Source: an uncultured Mediterranea sp. (GTDB taxonomy: Bacteria; Bacteroidota; Bacteroidia; Bacteroidales; Bacteroidaceae). Taken from it: 55,770 bases of DNA. The notes beneath the pieces were generated by a model. The model had not been told where the DNA came from. It made no database searches and was given only the letters and a program-made list of their open reading frames with translations. The DNA is taken from contig CAMGIP010000002.1 in NCBI GenBank assembly GCA_946056155.1, forward strand, positions 1 to 55,770, read 5' to 3'. Every line of letters begins with the position of its first letter. Position 1 is the first letter of the stretch. Positions 37,835 through 47,675 of the stretch are shown here, one piece after another. The position numbers and the translations under genes are program-made.

Positions 37835-39127
37835 ATGGGATACTTATTCACATCCGAATCGGTGTCAGAAGGACACCCCGACAAAGTGGCGGATCAGATA
37901 TCCGACGCTGTGCTTGACAAACTGTTGGCTTACGACCCCAGTTCGAAAGTAGCTTGCGAAACGTTGGTTACTACCGGTCAGGTAGTGCTAGCCGGTGAAG
38001 TGAAAACCAAAGCGTACGTTGACCTGCAGCTCATCGCACGTGAAGTGATTCAGAAGATTGGATACACCAAGGGAGAGTATATGTTCGAGAGCAACTCTTG
38101 TGGTGTGCTCAGCGCTATCCACGAGCAGAGCCCCGATATCAACCGCGGGGTGGAACGTGAAGACCCGATGAACCAGGGAGCTGGTGACCAGGGTATGATG
38201 TTCGGCTATGCCACCAACGAGACCGAGAACTATATGCCGCTCTCGCTTGACCTGGCCCACCGCATCCTGCAGGTATTGGCTGATATCCGTCGGGAAGGCA
38301 AAGAGATGACCTATCTCCGTCCCGATGCCAAGAGCCAGGTGACGATTGAGTATGATGACCATGGCAACCCTGTACGTATAGATACCATTGTCGTCTCCAC
38401 CCAGCATGATGATTTCATTGCACCTGCTGATGCTACGGCCGAGGCTCAGCTGAAGGCCGATGAGGAGATGCTGGACATCATCCGTCACGACGTCATCCAT
38501 ATCCTGATGCCTCGCGTTGTTGCCTCTATCCATGCCGAAAAGGTGTTGGCTCTCTTCAACGAGGAGATCAAGTATTATGTCAATCCGACCGGAAAGTTTG
38601 TTATCGGTGGTCCTCACGGAGATACCGGTCTGACAGGTCGCAAGATTATCGTAGATACCTATGGAGGCAAGGGAGCCCACGGAGGAGGTGCCTTCTCGGG
38701 CAAAGACCCCTCGAAGGTGGACCGTTCGGCAGCCTATGCTGCACGTCATATTGCCAAGAACTTGGTGGCTGCCGGTGTAGCCGATGAGATGCTTGTGCAG
38801 CTCAGCTACGCCATCGGTGTGGCCCGCCCCATCAGCATCTATGTCAATACCTATGGCCGCAGTCGCGTGAAGATGACCGATGGCGAGATAGCCCGCAAGA
38901 TTGACGAACTCTTCGACCTCCGTCCCAAAGCTATCGAAGACCGCTTGAAACTGCGCAATCCCATTTACCAGGAGACCGCGGCCTACGGTCACATGGGCCG
39001 CGAACCACAGGTGGTGACCAAGCACTTCAGAAGCCGTTATGAGGGAAACAAGGATGTCACCGTAGAGCTTTTCACTTGGGAAAAACTCGATTATGTCGAG
39101 CAGGTGAAACAGGCTTTCGGACTCTGA
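37835..39127 (+). CDS. metK: S-adenosylmethionine synthetase
   Basis: [55 protein letters not shown]. Confidence 0.98.
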   Translation: MGYLFTSESVSEGHPDKVADQISDAVLDKLLAYDPSSKVACETLVTTGQVVLAGEVKTKAYVDLQLIAREVIQKIGYTKGEYMFESNSCGVLSAIHEQSPDINRGVEREDPMNQGAGDQGMMFGYATNETENYMPLSLDLAHRILQVLADIRREGKEMTYLRPDAKSQVTIEYDDHGNPVRIDTIVVSTQHDDFIAPADATAEAQLKADEEMLDIIRHDVIHILMPRVVASIHAEKVLALFNEEIKYYVNPTGKFVIGGPHGDTGLTGRKIIVDTYGGKGAHGGGAFSGKDPSKVDRSAAYAARHIAKNLVAAGVADEMLVQLSYAIGVARPISIYVNTYGRSRVKMTDGEIARKIDELFDLRPKAIEDRLKLRNPIYQETAAYGHMGREPQVVTKHFRSRYEGNKDVTVELFTWEKLDYVEQVKQAFGL

Positions 39128-39170
39128 TTTCCATCCTGACTTTCCACTCTCCCTAAAGGAGAGGACGTTT

Positions 39171-39214
39171 TTCAACCCAAATAGGTCATTGGCGTTGTGA
39201 TGATAATCACTTCG
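39171..39214 (-). repeat. Dispersed repeat family C, copy 3 (inverted)
   Basis: Reverse complement GAAGTGATTATCATCACAACGCCAATGACCTATTTGGGTTGAA. Confidence 0.75.
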
Positions 39215-39289
39215 CATTTTGGGCAGACGACAAATAGAAAGTCTGTTTGCACATCATCGTCTAATGAGTGATCGGAGATTATAGTGTAA

Positions 39290-39356
39290 AGAGCTTTCGA
39301 ATGCCATTTCAAGGAGATAAAAACCTTCTTGGAATAGCGTTCGAAAGCTCTTTTTT
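39290..39356 (+). terminator. Long hairpin terminator downstream of metK
   Basis: AGAGCTTTCGAA...TTCGAAAGCTCT with extended imperfect stem, then T run. Confidence 0.85.
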
Positions 39357-39450
39357 GTACAAAAGTGCGTATTTGCACCTTTTCCGTGCCTTTGTACCAA
39401 ATCTTTTTATTACTTTTGCATCGTGTACGTTAACAACAGAAGTATTACCC

Positions 39451-40293
39451 ATGAAGACAAATTATGAAATCCGCTATGCGGCTCATCCCGAAGATGCCCG
39501 CCTTTACGATACCCGTCGTTTGCGACGGGACTTTCTTATCGAACGCCTCTTTGCTGCTGATGAAGTAAATATGGTCTATTCCATGTACGACCGCATGGTG
39601 GTCGGTGGAGCCATGCCTGTTACCGAACCTTTGGACCTGGAGGCCATTGACCCGCTGAAAGCTCCCTATTTTCTCACCCGTCGGGAGATAGGTATCTTTA
39701 ATGTCGGTGGTCCGGCCCGTGTGGTCGTAGGTCAGGAGCAGTTTACGTTGGAGTATAAAGAGGCCCTCTATTTGGGCAGCGGCGACCGAGTTGTGCGCTT
39801 TGAGTCACTTATGCCCGAGCAGCCCGCCAAGCTCTATTTCAACTCCCTCCCCGCCCATTGCACCTATCCCGACCGTAAGATAACCAAGTCGGAAGCCATT
39901 GTAGCCCGCATGGGCAGTGCCGAGGAGAGCAACCAGCGCTGCATCAACAAGATGATAGTCAATCAGGTGTTACCCACCTGCCAGCTTCAGATGGGTATGA
40001 CCGAACTGGCTCCCGGTAGCGTGTGGAACACCATGCCGGCTCATGTTCACAGCCGTCGCATGGAGGCTTACTTCTACTTTGAGGTACCTCCCCAGCAGGC
40101 CGTATGCCACTTCATGGGTGAGGTCGAAGAGACCCGTCACATTTGGATGAAGGGCGATCAGGCTGTGCTCTCTCCCGAGTGGAGCATCCATTCCGCAGCA
40201 GGCACCTCCTCATACACCTTCATTTGGGGCATGGGAGGAGAGAATCTCGATTATGCAGACCAGGATTTTGCACTCATCACCGACCTGCGTTAA
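39451..40293 (+). CDS. kduI: 5-dehydro-4-deoxy-D-glucuronate isomerase
   Basis: MKTNYEIRYAAHPEDARLYDTRRLRRDFLIE...; METYFYFEVP-like block (RRMEAYFYFEVPPQQAVCHFMGE). Confidence 0.95.
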   Translation: MKTNYEIRYAAHPEDARLYDTRRLRRDFLIERLFAADEVNMVYSMYDRMVVGGAMPVTEPLDLEAIDPLKAPYFLTRREIGIFNVGGPARVVVGQEQFTLEYKEALYLGSGDRVVRFESLMPEQPAKLYFNSLPAHCTYPDRKITKSEAIVARMGSAEESNQRCINKMIVNQVLPTCQLQMGMTELAPGSVWNTMPAHVHSRRMEAYFYFEVPPQQAVCHFMGEVEETRHIWMKGDQAVLSPEWSIHSAAGTSSYTFIWGMGGENLDYADQDFALITDLR

Positions 40294-40375
40294 GTAGTGG
40301 CTCAGGTGAGTATGACCCCGAATAGTTTCTTCTTAACTATATATCTATTAATATTAATCTCTAAAAACAACAATT

Positions 40376-41179
40376 ATGGACAAGTATTTAAACTTCTCAT
40401 TGGAAGGAAAAGTAGCACTGGTCACCGGTGCAGCGTATGGTATCGGATTTGCTATGGCTGAGGCTCTGGCACAAGCTGGTGCAAAGATTGCATTCAACTG
40501 CCGTGGTGAGCACCACTTGGAGCAGGCTCTGGCCGACTATAAAGCTAAAGGTATCGAAGCCCGCGGATATATCTGTGACGTAACAAAAGAGGATGATGTA
40601 AAGGCAATGGTGGCTGACATCGAAGCCAACCTGGGTGTGATTGATATTCTGGTTAACAATGCCGGTATCATCAAGCGTATCCCCATGCACGAGATGTCAG
40701 TAGCCGAGTTCGAACAGGTGATTGACATCGACCTGGTGGCTCCTTTCATCGTTTCTAAGGCCGTTATCCCCGGCATGATCAAGAAGGGTCACGGTAAGAT
40801 CATCAACATCTGCTCCATGATGAGCGAACTGGGTCGTGAAACGGTATCGGCCTATGCAGCAGCCAAGGGTGGTCTGAAGATGCTTACCCGCAACATCTGC
40901 TCAGAATATGGTGAATACAACATCCAGTGTAACGGTATCGGCCCGGGTTATATCGCTACTCCGCAGACTGCTCCCTTGCGTGAGCCTCAGGCTGACGGTA
41001 GCCGTCATCCGTTCGACTCCTTCATCTGCGCCAAGACGCCGGCCGGCCGTTGGCTGCTGCCCGAGGAGCTGAAGGGTCCCGCTGTGTTCCTCGCTTCTGA
41101 CGCTTCGAATGCAGTAAACGGACACATCCTCTACGTAGATGGTGGTATCCTGGCTTATATCGGCAAACAACCCAAATAA
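40376..41179 (+). CDS. kduD: SDR oxidoreductase (KduD/gluconate 5-dehydrogenase type)
   Basis: LEGKVALVTGAAYGIGFAMAEAL, NNAGIIKR, YAAAKGG; adjacent to kduI. Confidence 0.88.
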   Translation: MDKYLNFSLEGKVALVTGAAYGIGFAMAEALAQAGAKIAFNCRGEHHLEQALADYKAKGIEARGYICDVTKEDDVKAMVADIEANLGVIDILVNNAGIIKRIPMHEMSVAEFEQVIDIDLVAPFIVSKAVIPGMIKKGHGKIINICSMMSELGRETVSAYAAAKGGLKMLTRNICSEYGEYNIQCNGIGPGYIATPQTAPLREPQADGSRHPFDSFICAKTPAGRWLLPEELKGPAVFLASDASNAVNGHILYVDGGILAYIGKQPK

Positions 41180-41193
41180 GCATTGGAGAAAAG

Positions 41194-42432
41194 ATGAAGA
41201 AACATGCTTTCTATCTGCTTTCGCTTCTGTTGTGCTCAGCTTGTGCATCACAGAGGCGAGAGCTTACTGTAACCGTTACCAATGACCTCTCCATCAACCG
41301 CGCAGGCGAAGTGGTGGAGGTGCCTATGGATAAGGTCAATAAGTTGCTGAACCTCAACGATAGTGACGGCGTAGTGCTGTACAATGCGGATGGTCAGGAG
41401 ATTCCCTACCAGTTGAGTTATGACGATAAGTTGCTCTTTGCTGCCGATGTACAGGCTTCTGCTGAGGCGGTTTATACCATCCAGCGCGGTGAGCCCACTG
41501 TCCAGCAGAGCGTGATTGCCTATGGCCGTGCCTATCCCGAACGGGCCGATGACATGGCTTGGGAGAACGACAAGGTGGGTTTCCGTGCCTATGGTCCTGC
41601 GTTGCAGGCCCGTGGCGAGCGTGGCTTCGGCTATGACCTCTTTGTGAAGCGTGGTACATCGGAGCCTGTGTTGGAGTCGATGTATGCGTTGGAACTTAGC
41701 CCCGAGAAGTGGGCCAAGCATCGCGAAGTGGCAGCAAAGGACAAGGAGGCTGCAAGGGAACTCCTCAAGACCTTCTCTTACCATTGGGATCATGGCTATG
41801 GCATGGACTGCTATGCAGTAGGCGCTACGTTGGGCGGCGGTGTGGCTGCCTTGGTGGAGAGTGACACCATTGTCTATCCCTGGTGCTATGATACCGAGGA
41901 GATTCTGGACAATGGCCCCTTGCGCTTTACCGTGAAGCTCACTTTCAAGCCTGGCAAAGTAGGTGTGGATGAGGCTGTGACGGAGACTCGTCTTATCACG
42001 CTGGATGCCGGTTCACACCTCAACCGTACTGCAGTCTCTTACGACGGATTGAGCAAACCCCTTCCCATTGTGGCCGGCTTTGCTCTCCACAACGAAGAGC
42101 CTGTCTATGAGGCTGATGCCAACGCAAACTATATCACCTATGTAGATTCCACTACAGGCCCCAACCAGGGAGAGATCTATCTCGGTGCCGCTTTCCCCGC
42201 ATGTCTCGCACAGGCAGGTCCTGTGAAGTTTACTCCCGAGGAGCGCAAGCGGCACAGCAATGCCTTTGGGCATCTGTTGGCTCAGGGCGAATATCAGCCC
42301 GGTGTGCCTTTTGTCTATTACTGGGGTTTCGGCTGGAACCGTTCCGATATCGCTGATGCAGCAGCCTGGAGCAGCTACATGAAGGAATTCGTCCAGAAGA
42401 TGAACCATCCGCTGAAGGTTTCCGTGAAATAA
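41194..42432 (+). CDS. DUF4861-type lipoprotein
   Basis: Lipobox LLCSAC; YGPALQARGERGFGYDLFVKRG...HWDHGYGMDCYAVGATLGGG. Confidence 0.75.
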   Translation: MKKHAFYLLSLLLCSACASQRRELTVTVTNDLSINRAGEVVEVPMDKVNKLLNLNDSDGVVLYNADGQEIPYQLSYDDKLLFAADVQASAEAVYTIQRGEPTVQQSVIAYGRAYPERADDMAWENDKVGFRAYGPALQARGERGFGYDLFVKRGTSEPVLESMYALELSPEKWAKHREVAAKDKEAARELLKTFSYHWDHGYGMDCYAVGATLGGGVAALVESDTIVYPWCYDTEEILDNGPLRFTVKLTFKPGKVGVDEAVTETRLITLDAGSHLNRTAVSYDGLSKPLPIVAGFALHNEEPVYEADANANYITYVDSTTGPNQGEIYLGAAFPACLAQAGPVKFTPEERKRHSNAFGHLLAQGEYQPGVPFVYYWGFGWNRSDIADAAAWSSYMKEFVQKMNHPLKVSVK

Positions 42433-42471
42433 TCTTTGATCATTGTCAAGAACCTAAACTGTAATCGCATC

Positions 42472-43095
42472 ATGAGACAGATAGCATTGATGATTGCCCT
42501 GCTGTTGACCTCACTGACAGCCTCTGCACAGGGAACCTATACCCGACCCACCGACAAGTCTGCCCAAAAGGCGGCCGCCAGGTGGGTGAGGAAAGGGGAG
42601 TGGCGCAACGGATTCACTGCCGCCAAGCCCGACAAGTCAGTTAACCTGGTGGAGTTCCAGAGTCAGTATGCCAAGAACAAGCAACAGTGGGATGCCATGT
42701 TCCGCTGGTTGGCTGAGACCGATTTGTTGGCTATCCCCAAAGGACGCCATAAAATTGGCGACAGCGGACTGGTTGCCAGCGTGGAAGACAGCAAAAACGA
42801 CCCCTTGGAGAAGCGGAAGAGTGAGAGCCACCGTCATCACATCGATTTTCAGTATGTGGTGAAAGGCTCTGAGCGCTTCGGTATCATCGAGCATGAGTCG
42901 AGCAAGGCCATGGGCCCCTACAAGCCTGATGTGCTCAACTACTACTACGACGCATCTCTTGCCCGTTTTTATGACTCTACACCCAAAGGTTTCTTTCTCT
43001 TCTTCCCTGACGATTGGCACATCGCCAAGGTGCAGACGGATAAGGAAGACCAGAGCATCAGGGTTATTGTAATCAAGTTGGATTATGTAGAATAA
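42472..43095 (+). CDS. Exported YhcH/YjgK/YiaL family protein
   Basis: Signal peptide MRQIALMIALLLTSLTASAQ; SHRHHIDFQYVVKGSERFG...FFLFFPDDWHIAKV. Confidence 0.85.
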   Translation: MRQIALMIALLLTSLTASAQGTYTRPTDKSAQKAAARWVRKGEWRNGFTAAKPDKSVNLVEFQSQYAKNKQQWDAMFRWLAETDLLAIPKGRHKIGDSGLVASVEDSKNDPLEKRKSESHRHHIDFQYVVKGSERFGIIEHESSKAMGPYKPDVLNYYYDASLARFYDSTPKGFFLFFPDDWHIAKVQTDKEDQSIRVIVIKLDYVE

Positions 43096-43120
43096 GAGGC
43101 TGTAAGCTTTACCTATACAA

Positions 43121-43162
43121 CAAGAGAGGCTCCCAACCAACCGTGGTGGGGAGCCTCTCTTG
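43121..43162. terminator. Bidirectional terminator hairpin
   Basis: CAAGAGAGGCTCCC / GGGAGCCTCTCTTG perfect 14-bp stem. Confidence 0.85.
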
Positions 43163-43216
43163 TATGTTGTCAACTCGTTACCTCGTTAACTCGTCAACCT
43201 GTCAGCTCATTAATTT
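43161..43216 (+). repeat. 8-bp-period repeat (family B), locus 2
   Basis: GTCAACTC GTTACCTC GTTAACTC GTCAACCT GTCAGCTC ATTAATTT, exact 8-bp phasing. Confidence 0.85.
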
Positions 43217-43227
43217 GGAAATAGTAA

Positions 43228-44769
43228 TTATTCGGCAGCGGCCCATTCGCGGGCGCCCTGTTCCTTCAGCTTGGCTGTATAGGCTTTAGCCTTTGCCATT
43301 ACCTCCTCTTCATCTGCAGGAGCAGCATAGGCGTGACGATAACCCTTCTGGATGTTCCATTCGCCACGGGTAAAGTCGGGGAAAGCTACGGGAGCGCAAC
43401 CGTGGTCCATGGAGATCTCGCCCAGTTCAGCCAGACAGCACCATTCAGCCAGGTCATAGACATCCATATCCAAAGGCAGACCGTTTTGCAGGCAGTAAAC
43501 CAGACGGCTGTCCATGATGAAGTCCATACCACCGTGGCCACCTACCTCTTTGGCCATTTCGCCATATTTCTTCAGAATGGGGTGCTGGAACTTAGCCACC
43601 AATGCTTCACGCTCTGTGTCAGGCATAAAGCCATGAGAGTTGAGGTTGTCAATCTTGGGCTGTACGCCAGAAGCCTCCATCTGCTTGGCATCCAGTGCAT
43701 AGCCCTGTTTGGGATACTTATTGGCAAAACCCTTGGTACCGGTCAGTTGGTAGAGGCGGTTGTAGGGTTGGGGCGTCATGACGTTGTGTTGGATTTCGAT
43801 GACCTTACCATTGACCGTGCGCAGCAGGGTAGTGGTGTGGTCACCGTTGCGGAAGTTATTGCAAGTAGAGTCTGTACGTTCCTCCACCAGCGCCTTACCT
43901 ACCACCGATTTGGTATCCATAGCCACGAGGGTCGTGATGCGGTCACCGCGGTGGATATCCAAAGCCTGAGCCACAGGACCGAGTCCGTGTGTAGCATAGA
44001 CATCGCCACGATGGCGCATGTTGTAATCCAGTCTCCAACCCAGCTTGTCACCCTCACCATTCTTCCAGTAGTGATTCCAGAAGGGTTCCAGGTTGTGGAT
44101 ATAGGCGCCCTGAGCGCGGATCACCTCACCGAATACACCCTGTTGGGCCATGTTCAGTGTGTTCATTTCAAACCAGTCGTAGCAGCAGTTCTCTAAGATC
44201 ATGCAGTGGAGGCGCTTCTGTTCGCTCAGGTTGATGAGCTCCCAGCACTCTTTCAGGTTCATAGCCGAGGGTACTTCGATAGCTACATGCTTACCATTCT
44301 CAAGAGCACACTTGGCAATGGTGAAGTGGTGCAGCCAATCTGCAGCGATATATACCAGGTCGATGTCGTCGCGTTTGCACAGCTCCTCATAGCCCTTTTC
44401 ACCGCTGTAGATGGCAGCCTTAGGCATGGAAGCCTTTTTCAGGATGTTCTGGCAACGTTCAGCCCGTTTCTGCTCATAGTCACACAAGGCCACGACCTGT
44501 GTTCCAGGAATGTAGGTGAAGCGTTCTACGGCACCCGGTCCACGCATACCCAGACCTACAAAGCCCACGCGTACCACCTCCATTTTGGGCAGAGCCAGAC
44601 CCAGTACGCTCTGCTGACCGGCAGGTCTTTCAGGGCATACCACTTCAATAGTTCCCTCGTTCCACTGCCATTGTGTACCGTTTTCGGTGGTCTGCAGTGC
44701 AGAGTTGTTTGTTGTGCAAGCGCCTAAGGCCAGACTTGCACCCAACAGTAAAGTTCCTAATTTGTTCAT
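43228..44769 (-). CDS. Gfo/Idh/MocA-family lipoprotein, GH109-like glycosidase
   Basis: VRVGFVGLGMRGPGAVERF Rossmann motif, GKHVAIEVPSAMNLKECW; lipobox LGAC. Confidence 0.88.
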   Translation of the reverse strand: MNKLGTLLLGASLALGACTTNNSALQTTENGTQWQWNEGTIEVVCPERPAGQQSVLGLALPKMEVVRVGFVGLGMRGPGAVERFTYIPGTQVVALCDYEQKRAERCQNILKKASMPKAAIYSGEKGYEELCKRDDIDLVYIAADWLHHFTIAKCALENGKHVAIEVPSAMNLKECWELINLSEQKRLHCMILENCCYDWFEMNTLNMAQQGVFGEVIRAQGAYIHNLEPFWNHYWKNGEGDKLGWRLDYNMRHRGDVYATHGLGPVAQALDIHRGDRITTLVAMDTKSVVGKALVEERTDSTCNNFRNGDHTTTLLRTVNGKVIEIQHNVMTPQPYNRLYQLTGTKGFANKYPKQGYALDAKQMEASGVQPKIDNLNSHGFMPDTEREALVAKFQHPILKKYGEMAKEVGGHGGMDFIMDSRLVYCLQNGLPLDMDVYDLAEWCCLAELGEISMDHGCAPVAFPDFTRGEWNIQKGYRHAYAAPADEEEVMAKAKAYTAKLKEQGAREWAAAE

Positions 44770-45259
44770 AGTTTTTTGAATAAAGAGTGTATCAATAATT
44801 AAAGTTTGGCTCTTGTTCCCAACTGATTGCATCGGCATCAGTATGCTTCTTCCTATTTTGCTGCAAAGATAGTTTTTTATTCGATAAATCAGCGACCAAA
44901 ATCGTACAAAAGAGGGGAGCAATTGGCTTTCCAGTGGAGATTAACCTCTTTTTATTCTTTTTCAGATCATCTCCATTTTCTCTCTCTTTCTCATTTTCAT
45001 TTATTTCTTGTTCTATTCCTTTATATATTGCGCGAGTATATTTAGGCTTTCAATGCACAGGATAGGTGGTTTTGTTGAGCACTTAGTTCCCTTTTAGGTC
45101 AATGAATGGGAGAAATGCGTTAAATAGAGGGGATTAGACGATATATCCCATGAAAAAAGACGAGTTCTCAGCTACGAGATTGTCTTAATCCTTAATTTTG
45201 CCGCAGAATTAGTAAACCAATGTGAAACAAAGAATCTAATTAATGTAAAATCCTTAATT

Positions 45260-45518
45260 ATGCGAAAAACAACAATTTTGATTCGTATGCTTCCGGTGCT
45301 ATCGGTGCTGTTTTGTGGTCTGCCTCAAGACACCCAGGCTGCAGGAAGTGGGGTTGGAAAAGCTGCCGTACAAACTACGTCAGCAGTGAATCAGCAGCAA
45401 TCAAAGGTGCGAGGCTACTGCCGATGACCCCTTCTGGACTGAACCGGCTGAGGATTGGACCACCAAGAAGGCTTGGCAGGGGGAAAATCTACACAAAGAT
45501 TATAAGGTGGAATATTGA
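45260..45518 (+). pseudogene. Gutted exported protein: signal peptide + ~30-codon C-terminus (possibly DUF2264-like), interior deleted
   Basis: MRKTTILIRMLPVLSVLFCGLPQDTQAAG... then frame-shifted DDPFWTEPAEDWTTKKAWQGENLHKDYKVEY*; promoter box TAATTTTG retained upstream. Confidence 0.6.
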
Positions 45519-45525
45519 TTTCTTT

Positions 45526-45565
45526 CAGCTGACCGATTGATGAGTTGACACGGGCTTGTCCACTG
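45526..45565 (-). repeat. 8-bp-period repeat (family B), locus 3
   Basis: CAGCTGAC CGATTGAT GAGTTGAC ACGGGCTT GTCCACTG. Confidence 0.6.
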
Positions 45566-45818
45566 ATTTCAGATGACGCACTTTATAGGGTAGTAATCAA
45601 TCAGGCATAGATACAATCAAGGGCCATTATACCCCTGAACGTAATACAATTTTATAAATAATATCTACAGACGGTGGGCGGTGCAGCAGTTGGCTGCATC
45701 ACCCACCGCTTAGTTTGTAGGAGCAGTTTCTTGCCCCTGCGGGTGTGAAAGTTCGTAGATTTTCTCTACCTTTGCCCGCTGAATTACGATTGATAACCGA
45801 TTAGACGATTCTTAGCAC

Positions 45819-47051
45819 ATGGTTTTGAATTATATTTGGGTGGCTTTTTTTGTTGTGGCCTTCATCGTGGCACTCTGCAAGTGCCTTTTCATGGGCAATA
45901 CCACCATCTTTACCGATTTGGTAAACAGCACTTTCGACTCGTCAAAGACCGCTTTTGAAATTTCATTGGGACTCACGGGCATCCTTTCGCTTTGGTTGGG
46001 TATTATGAAAATCGGAGAAAAGAGCGGCATGATTAATGCCCTCTCACACTGGCTATCGCCCGTATTCTGCAAGCTCTTTCCCGAGATACCCAAGGGCCAT
46101 CCGGCTATGGGGAGCATCTTCATGAACCTCTCGGCCAACATGTTGGGCTTGGACAATGCTGCCACACCGATGGGACTCAAGGCGATGAAAGAGCTGCAGG
46201 AGCTCAACCCCAAGAAGGACACTGCCACCAATCCCATGGTGATGTTCCTCGTGCTCAACACTTCGGGACTGATTCTTATTCCCGTCAGCATCATGATGTA
46301 CCGTTCGCAACTCGGTGCTGCTCAACCTACCGACATCTTCATCCCTACGCTGATTACCACGGCTATCTCTACCGTGGTGGGGGTGATAGCGGTGAGTGTG
46401 GCGCAACGCATCAATCTGCTTAATCGTCCTATTCTGCTGCTTATCGGTTGCATCAGTCTCTTTTTTGCTACACTCATCTGGCTGTTGGGTAGTATGAGTC
46501 GCGACGAATTGGGTGTCTATTCCACCCTGATAGCCAATATCCTGCTCTTCTCCATTATCCTGCTCTTTATCCTGTGGGGCGTTTGGAAGCGCATCAATGT
46601 CTATGATGCCTTTATCGAAGGGGCCAAAGAGGGTTTCACCACGGCTGTGCGCATCATCCCCTATTTGGTGGCTTTCTTGGTAGGCATAGCCGTGTTTCGC
46701 ACTTCGGGTGCCATGGATCTCTTAGTCAACGGCATCGGTTGGGTAGTGGGTCTCTTTGGGGTAGATACCAGCTTTGTGGGTGCTCTGCCTACTGCTTTGA
46801 TGAAGTCACTCAGCGGCAGTGGGGCCAACGGACTGATGATTGACACCATGAAACAGTATGGGGCCGACTCGTTTGTAGGACGGATGAGCTGTGTAGCCCG
46901 TGGGGCCTCAGACACCACCTTTTATATATTGGCCGTCTATTTCGGTAGTGTAGGCATAACAAAAACCCGCAATGCCGTAACATGCGGGTTGATTGCAGAT
47001 TTGGCTGGCATCATTGCCGCCATCGTGGTCAGTTACCTCTTCTTTTTCTAA
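45819..47051 (+). CDS. Nucleoside recognition/SpmA-SpmB-like membrane protein
   Basis: SANMLGLDNAATPMGLKAMKELQELNP; SGSGANGLMIDTM; ARGASDTTFYILAVYFGSVGI. Confidence 0.9.
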   Translation: MVLNYIWVAFFVVAFIVALCKCLFMGNTTIFTDLVNSTFDSSKTAFEISLGLTGILSLWLGIMKIGEKSGMINALSHWLSPVFCKLFPEIPKGHPAMGSIFMNLSANMLGLDNAATPMGLKAMKELQELNPKKDTATNPMVMFLVLNTSGLILIPVSIMMYRSQLGAAQPTDIFIPTLITTAISTVVGVIAVSVAQRINLLNRPILLLIGCISLFFATLIWLLGSMSRDELGVYSTLIANILLFSIILLFILWGVWKRINVYDAFIEGAKEGFTTAVRIIPYLVAFLVGIAVFRTSGAMDLLVNGIGWVVGLFGVDTSFVGALPTALMKSLSGSGANGLMIDTMKQYGADSFVGRMSCVARGASDTTFYILAVYFGSVGITKTRNAVTCGLIADLAGIIAAIVVSYLFFF

Positions 47052-47096
47052 GGGTGCTCAGGTTAGGGAGAGTCAACCCGACAACTGATCAGCAAC

Positions 47097-47516
47097 TCAG
47101 AAGCGAATCATCTCCAAAGCCTGGTTCTCTGCCGCCTCCATGATTTCCCGTTCACCCGGTCCCTTGTCGTTGATACCGCAAAGGTGGAGGATACCATGTA
47201 TGATGACGCGATGTAGTTCGCGCGGGTAGTCACCCTCAGCAAACTGATCAGCATTGGTACGCACGGTGTCCAAGCTGATGAAGAGGTCGCCACTGATGCG
47301 CTTGCCCTCGGTATAGTCAAAGGTGATGATGTCGGTATAGTAGTCATGTTGCAGATACTCACGGTTCACCTCTAAGATTTTGTCGTCGTTGCAGAAAATG
47401 TAGGCCACTTCGCCTACGCGCTTCCCGTACGAAGCAGCCACCTGTTTGATCCATTCGCTCACTTCGCGCCGTTTGATTTGGGGCATCTCTACCCCCTCTG
47501 TCTGATAGGTAATCAT
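47097..47516 (-). CDS. ybeY: Endoribonuclease / rRNA maturation factor YbeY
   Basis: LQHDYYTDIITFDY; HRVIIHGILHLCGINDKGPGE (HxxxHxxGxxD-type). Confidence 0.93.
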   Translation of the reverse strand: MITYQTEGVEMPQIKRREVSEWIKQVAASYGKRVGEVAYIFCNDDKILEVNREYLQHDYYTDIITFDYTEGKRISGDLFISLDTVRTNADQFAEGDYPRELHRVIIHGILHLCGINDKGPGEREIMEAAENQALEMIRF

Positions 47517-47541
47517 CGAATTATTCTATGGTTAGGGTTAT

Positions 47542-47641
47542 TAGTTGACGAGTTGACCAGTTGCTCTTTCAGCTGACGGGTAAACAATCACTTGTCAACT
47601 CATGAATTTATCAACTCAATAACATGTTAACTAATTAGCTC
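47542..47641. repeat. 8-bp-period repeat (family B), locus 4, inverted arrangement
   Basis: TAGTTGAC GAGTTGAC CAGTTGCT ... CAGCTGAC ... GTCAACTC ATGAATTT ATCAACTC AATAACAT GTTAACTA ATTAGCTC. Confidence 0.8.
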
Positions 47642-47675
47642 TAAGCAGGTTTATAACATGCGCCACTTAAGCCTC

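Noticed and set aside
37988-39217. 409-aa minus-strand ORF antisense to metK
   Set aside because: Coding shadow of a strongly conserved metK gene; composition (H/L/I/G rich) is typical of antisense frames and no domain motif is visible.
43161-43216. 8-bp-period repeats considered as a CRISPR array
   Set aside because: Units are contiguous 8-mers with no spacers, and no cas genes are in the window.
43333-44196. 287-aa plus-strand ORF antisense to the GH109-like gene
   Set aside because: Antisense shadow ORF; the minus-strand product has clear Rossmann and lipobox motifs.
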